52,026 nt of DNA, taken from assembly GCF_016587435.1 (NCBI RefSeq), contig NZ_BNJJ01000038.1, positions 1-52,026 of the forward strand, written 5' to 3'. The notes under the pieces are model-generated. The model saw nothing but the letters and a program-made list of their open reading frames with translations. It did no database searches and was not told where the DNA came from. The stretch comes from Dictyobacter formicarum. Lineage in GTDB: Bacteria > Chloroflexota > Ktedonobacteria > Ktedonobacterales > Ktedonobacteraceae. Below are positions 48,515 to 52,026 of the stretch, in pieces; within the stretch, counting starts at the first letter, position 1; the number at the start of each line of letters is the position of its first letter. A program made the position numbers and the translations under genes.

Positions 48515-49098
48515 AATATGTAGGTATCCCTTTCCTGCCCCTCATCCCCGAAAATGAAGACGCATTCATACTCTCACTCGAAGACGCATTCATACTCTCA
48601 CGCCTAGAACGATACTCTCATGATGTAAGATAGTTAAGAAACAAGCAAGCTGTACTTTGGGTAGCGGTGAAATTACCCGTCCATCTGGAGTCAATATGAT
48701 ACGTCGGTGGTGTCCTTATCTACAACCGTAGGATTAGGCCCTACCTCGCGCAAAAAAACTTGTCGCACTCCAGCTTATGGTCAGGTGTTACGATTGCTGT
48801 TCCTCCTTATCTGATCAGACACTATAGCCTGGTACAAATGCTTTACGCCCCTTACTTCAATCACACACTTCGAATTAAAGAGCTTGTCATTCGTTGCCAT
48901 GGACTATTAGGAGCCGTGTGCTTGGACTCCCTCCAAAATGACACGGCTCTCTATCACTATACCCAGGCAGAGGCCACAAAGAAATGTAGCAACTCTGTAG
49001 CAACATCGGCAAATATCTTCGTTGAGCCAAAAATATTGGAGTACAAAAAACGCGAATTGCAAGCTTGAAAAATACATAAGAGCATAACCAAAAACAAC
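48515..49098. other. Intergenic region with a tandem repeat and a weak open frame
   Basis: About 585 bases. Apart from the 22-base repeat, an open frame at 48760-49068 (102 residues, including GLLGAVCLDSLQNDTALYHYTQAEATKK) faintly resembles a TPR fragment but has no ribosome site or intact family domain; probably degraded. Confidence 0.4.
48556..48601. repeat. Two tandem copies of a 22-base repeat upstream of the PAS kinase
   Basis: Bases 48556-48577 and 48580-48601 are identical 22-mers in direct order with a period of 24, and the last 9 bases or so recur once more nearby. They lie 41-87 bases upstream of the kinase start at 48514, suited to binding sites for a response regulator. Confidence 0.7.
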
Positions 49099-49152
49099 AG
49101 GTCATGGGTTCAAATCCTCTCACCCGACTAACAGAAGCTGAGCGGCTTCTGT
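49099..49152 (+). pseudogene. tRNA 3'-end fragment with terminator-like hairpin
   Basis: 49099-49130 reads as a variable loop, a T arm (GGGTTCAAATCC) and a 3' acceptor strand ending CACCCGA, but no D arm, anticodon arm or 5' acceptor strand lies upstream. A hairpin follows at once (49131-49138 with 49145-49152). This is the usual look of an attachment-site remnant left when an element integrates into a tRNA gene. The T stem has one mismatch, so the fragment has decayed. Confidence 0.55.
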
Positions 49153-49459
49153 GTGGTATCATGTACATGAATGTTTAGTTGCAGGTGACTCGATCCGCTT
49201 GAGTCGTCTTGGTAAGCAGTTGAAGTTTATCTTAGATGCAGAAATTCTGAATCATTCTTGGTCGCTACATATAAAGGTGGTTTAGCTGAATGGAGAAAGA
49301 CACAGAAAAAACCCTCCAATTCTCGTAAACAATGACTTCTATTATGGCTGTTACTTTCTACAAATTGACAGCAGAAATGACAGCACCACGAACAGATTCA
49401 GTAGGATAAAGACGAACTAAGACGGATAACTTGAAACGTTTAGAAAGAAAGATTTGAGC
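49153..49459. other. Spacer before moaC
   Basis: AT-rich, no gene. A weak TTGACA at about 49368 has no good -10. Confidence 0.4.
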
Positions 49460-49957
49460 ATGAATACATCGGAAAAAGGCCAGCTTACCCACCTGGATGA
49501 ACAGGGCAATATTCATATGGTCGATGTCACCAATAGACCTGAAACCGTTCGTGAGGCGATCGCCCATGGACGCGTGCGCATGCAGCCAGAGACGATCCAT
49601 TTAATCGAAAATAATCAGATTTCAAAAGGAAGTGTGCTTGAAGTAGCCAAGATTGCTGGTATTATGGCGGCCAAGCAGACACCACAAATTATTCCTCTCT
49701 GCCATCCTCTGCCAATGACCCATATTGATCTACAGTTCACTTTTGAGAGCGAGGCCGGCTTGATCTTTATTGAGGGACGTACCCGCACCAATTATAAAAC
49801 TGGCGTCGATGTTGAGGCATTAACAGCTGTGACCGTGGCCGCACTCACCATTTATGATATGTGCAAGGGGGTAGATACAACTATTACCCTGGAACAGGCC
49901 TATATTGCACAAAAAAGTGGTGGCAAGAGCGGCACGGTCACATTTCAACCCGCTTAG
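49460..49957 (+). CDS. moaC: Cyclic pyranopterin monophosphate synthase MoaC
   Basis: 165 residues from ATG 49460; the ribosome site is weak (AGAAAG-type). Family motifs are HMVDVTNRPETVREAIAHG, KGSVLEVAKIAGIMAAKQTPQIIPLCHPLP, KTGVDVEALTAVTVAALTIYDMCKG and the C-terminal KSGGKSG. The catalytic Asp and Lys lie in YDMCKG. With MoaA it makes cyclic pyranopterin monophosphate, the first step of molybdenum cofactor synthesis. Its first residues share a 37-base identical run with the remnant at 37261. No other moa gene is next to it; fdhD at 29659 depends on the same cofactor. Confidence 0.96.
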   Translation: MNTSEKGQLTHLDEQGNIHMVDVTNRPETVREAIAHGRVRMQPETIHLIENNQISKGSVLEVAKIAGIMAAKQTPQIIPLCHPLPMTHIDLQFTFESEAGLIFIEGRTRTNYKTGVDVEALTAVTVAALTIYDMCKGVDTTITLEQAYIAQKSGGKSGTVTFQPA

Positions 49958-49963
49958 TTATTT

Positions 49964-51010
49964 TTAAATCTTGCGAACTTCCAGTAACATAAACATGGCT
50001 TCCAGCAGGTTGCGCTCTTCAGCTTGAGTCAGGCTCAGCTCTGTTTGTCCGATTGGAGTGATCAGCATGCCATTTTCGTTCACCGGAACCACGCTACGGA
50101 TGGCATGCGGATTTCCTCCTAGCCAGCGTACAGGTTCCAGCAGCGATCCCAGAAAAACTGAGATGGTAACGTATTGTCCACGCAGGGATGGGTCTAGATC
50201 CTGCAGGTGCAATTCCAGCGTTTCTCCATGTTGAATTACGCTACCTTCCAGATTTTGTGCCTGCAGGTGGATGATAGCCTGGTCAGCCGGGTTTGTGCGC
50301 AGGTTGCTTTCTGCACGCGTTAAGGTTTTGCCGCGACGTACGCCGCCCCCACCGGCCATCACTGGTGTATATGTGTACGTGTTGGAGGTGGAATCTTCTG
50401 GTGCAGTGGCTCCTCCGAATAGGGTGGCGACCCGTACCAGGTCCTTTAATGCCTGCCGGCGTAGCGAACTCTGGGTGATATGGGCGCTGACCCGCAAGGC
50501 CAGTTGCAGTAGTGAACGCGCAGCCTCATCATTATCATTATGTTCATGGCGAGCCTGGCGCAGAATGGCTTCGGCCTGACTGATCAGAGATTGGCTGAGA
50601 TGGCTGAGCATACGATGGGGTGTGGCCGACAGGGTACGTGTCCCTTGTCCCAGTAAAGCCCGCGTTCCTAGCGGATGTACGGCTGCGCGCATGGAATCAT
50701 AGAGGTCCAGATAAGCATGATGACATTCCTGGCAACCGGCCAGGTGAAAGAGGAGGGGCGCATAGTGAACTGTGGCCTGGGCATCATTGTTGAGTAGAGC
50801 CATGATAAAATCAGGAAGTTGCTGATAAAAGGAGATATGATAATTCCCGCTCAATTGAAGCTCTAGCTGGCTGTCGTTCTCCTCTACCAGCTCTCCTGCT
50901 TCACTGCTTGTTGTATCGGGCGTCTGCAAAACCTGTTGGAGCCATTGCCCCAGTTTGCTGTAATTTCCACGGATTTCAGAGGCCCCCCCAAAAATTGTCT
51001 CGTCGTTCAT
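49964..51010 (-). CDS. Putative zinc-finger anti-sigma factor
   Basis: 348 residues from ATG 51010 with AAGGAG upstream. A zinc site HLAGCQECHHAY (HxxxCxxC pattern, about residues 88-99) matches the ZAS anti-sigma motif. An Ala/Leu-rich helical stretch follows, and the C-terminal half (VRRGKTLTRAESNLRTNPADQAIIHLQAQNLEG and following) looks like a beta-rich domain of unknown role. There is no membrane helix, so it is cytosolic. It starts 34 bases after the stop of the sigma factor gene on the same strand, the common order for a sigma/anti-sigma pair. The function is inferred from motif and position. Confidence 0.65.
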   Translation of the reverse strand: MNDETIFGGASEIRGNYSKLGQWLQQVLQTPDTTSSEAGELVEENDSQLELQLSGNYHISFYQQLPDFIMALLNNDAQATVHYAPLLFHLAGCQECHHAYLDLYDSMRAAVHPLGTRALLGQGTRTLSATPHRMLSHLSQSLISQAEAILRQARHEHNDNDEAARSLLQLALRVSAHITQSSLRRQALKDLVRVATLFGGATAPEDSTSNTYTYTPVMAGGGGVRRGKTLTRAESNLRTNPADQAIIHLQAQNLEGSVIQHGETLELHLQDLDPSLRGQYVTISVFLGSLLEPVRWLGGNPHAIRSVVPVNENGMLITPIGQTELSLTQAEERNLLEAMFMLLEVRKI

Positions 51011-51044
51011 TATGATTCTCTCCTTCAGAGTCGGATATCTGGCT

Positions 51045-51944
51045 CTACTCTTCTTTATAGAAACGCGATAGACGCTTCAACTGCGCTGAGGTAAGCTGTA
51101 CTATCTCCTCGCCATGCCAATCGAGGAGACCCTCGGAAACCAACTCTTGCAAGCCTTTACATACATCTTGCTTTGTCAGGTCGTGCTGAGCGAGTGTTTG
51201 AACGTCTACCTCGTATACATTCTTATTAGTGGAATGTTTCGTTGTATACATGGTTAAACGCAAAGCAATGGTAACTGTCAAATTTGAACTTTGCTGCTGT
51301 AAACAGTTGCGTAGTTTCTTGTGTGCATGATCTTTGTGCTGGCTGATATGGGGATTGGGCTCGGCGGCAAAGCTGAAATCTAGTTCTTTAGATAACGCAT
51401 CAACCAGGTCATCAGCTCCTATCTCTTGTAATTCTTGCATGACGGCTTGCAGTTGATTGGGTGCTGCACGCAACACGGTAATGCAGTGTTTCAGAATATT
51501 CCGTAATTCTCGCTGAGAGGCGATATGTAAGCTGATCTCTTCGGGTGTGGAGAAAGGTGTTTCACCCCATATCGACTCTACCGCATCTGAAAGAGGATTA
51601 TCTCCCTCCTCTTCATCCGCTCCTTCTAGTTCAGCCGTCGTGTTGACCTGTAGTCGCCTTTTCCTTAGACGGTCGATGGCTTTATTTCTTACGCTGCGAC
51701 TGAGAAAGGTGTAAAATTGGGCATCGGTCAACCAGTCTAGCGCAGTCTTTGGAGTCCGATCTTCTCCCCCTAAGATACCCAGGCGCACAAGCTGCTCTAC
51801 CACGTGCCCAATTACTGTATCAACTTCAAATGCATCATATTTTAAAGCGCCTAAATATCGTTGTGCATTCCTATGCAGGTACGCATACAGTAATGGATAG
51901 CTTTGCTCTGCCCGATACCTCAAATCATTGGCTGTAAATGGCAT
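51045..51944 (-). CDS. RNA polymerase sigma factor, ECF-like
   Basis: 299 residues from ATG 51944 (GGAGG 11 bases upstream). Region 2 is recognisable in AQFYTFLSRSVRNKAIDRLRKRRLQ (about residues 75-99), with a preceding helix VIGHVVEQLVRLGI. Region 4 is less clear: the C-terminal part (VDVQTLAQHDLTKQDVCKGLQELVSEGLL) looks like a winged-helix or a diverged helix-turn-helix. The protein is longer than simple ECF factors, with an acidic linker (ELEGADEEEGDNP). It precedes a zinc-finger anti-sigma gene, so the pair probably controls a stress response. A class assignment is not possible by eye. Confidence 0.6.
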   Translation of the reverse strand: MPFTANDLRYRAEQSYPLLYAYLHRNAQRYLGALKYDAFEVDTVIGHVVEQLVRLGILGGEDRTPKTALDWLTDAQFYTFLSRSVRNKAIDRLRKRRLQVNTTAELEGADEEEGDNPLSDAVESIWGETPFSTPEEISLHIASQRELRNILKHCITVLRAAPNQLQAVMQELQEIGADDLVDALSKELDFSFAAEPNPHISQHKDHAHKKLRNCLQQQSSNLTVTIALRLTMYTTKHSTNKNVYEVDVQTLAQHDLTKQDVCKGLQELVSEGLLDWHGEEIVQLTSAQLKRLSRFYKEE

Positions 51945-52026
51945 GGCAGGATTTTCCTCCGAGGTGCCGATCCTATGAACATGTATGTATCTCTATCTCT
52001 GTTAGACGATAGAGATGGATCAAAAT

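Noticed and set aside
48760..49068. 102-residue open frame with a faint TPR resemblance
   Set aside because: No ribosome site and no complete repeat; treated as probable degraded sequence.

Overview
The window looks like part of a chromosome from a spore-forming or filamentous Chloroflexota of the Ktedonobacteria type. This is an inference from gene style, not from a database match. The signs are zinc-ribbon-headed signalling proteins, large TPR/ATPase/cyclase regulators, a yggS-DUF6391-yggT-yggU cluster, a glucodextranase-like secreted GH15 enzyme, many histidine kinases and mobile-element debris.

Bases 1-17500 are mostly ordinary chromosome. They hold the 5' part of an ABC exporter-type gene, a two-domain rhodanese with a clear promoter and terminator, and two tandem paralogous receptors (zinc ribbon, Ser/Thr kinase, one membrane helix, type I periplasmic-binding domain). 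Next come the leftward yggS-DUF6391-yggT-yggU cluster, methylmalonyl-CoA epimerase and a DUF402 protein. A 1372-residue zinc-ribbon/nucleotidyl cyclase/ATPase/TPR protein follows, then an MBL-fold hydrolase and an amidohydrolase. Bases 17526-22910 are a leftward rRNA operon (16S then 23S) with tandem promoters and a terminator, but no 5S and no spacer tRNA. Bases 23000-37000 hold a membrane-anchored protein of unknown function, mnmE, the glucodextranase-like enzyme, fdhD with a small overlapping partner, a Fur-family regulator, a penicillin-binding transpeptidase, aroC and an XRE-TPR regulator.

Bases 37200-49150 are the accessory part. The stretch starts with a truncated 5' piece of a second moaC, whose promoter and start codon lie inside a 16-bp inverted repeat. 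Next is an orphan GAF histidine kinase enclosed by 55-bp inverted repeats (52/55 identical) with no transposase. An ISL3-type element follows, with 38-bp terminal repeats and a passenger methyltransferase. After it come a cyclase-family hydrolase, a truncated tyrosine recombinase, a transglutaminase-like protein opposite a truncated regulator, a small GCAGGTTT-repeat element, a frameshifted zinc-finger remnant, a four-PAS histidine kinase and a tRNA 3'-end fragment with a hairpin. The intact moaC lies just beyond (49460), then a leftward sigma factor and zinc-finger anti-sigma pair.

Functional threads are molybdenum cofactor and formate dehydrogenase maturation (fdhD, moaC), carbohydrate breakdown, and dense signal transduction. 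The items most worth a second look are the kinase-receptor fusions, the inverted-repeat histidine kinase cassette, the moaC remnant, and a set of perfect palindromes, three of which lie just 3' of genes.
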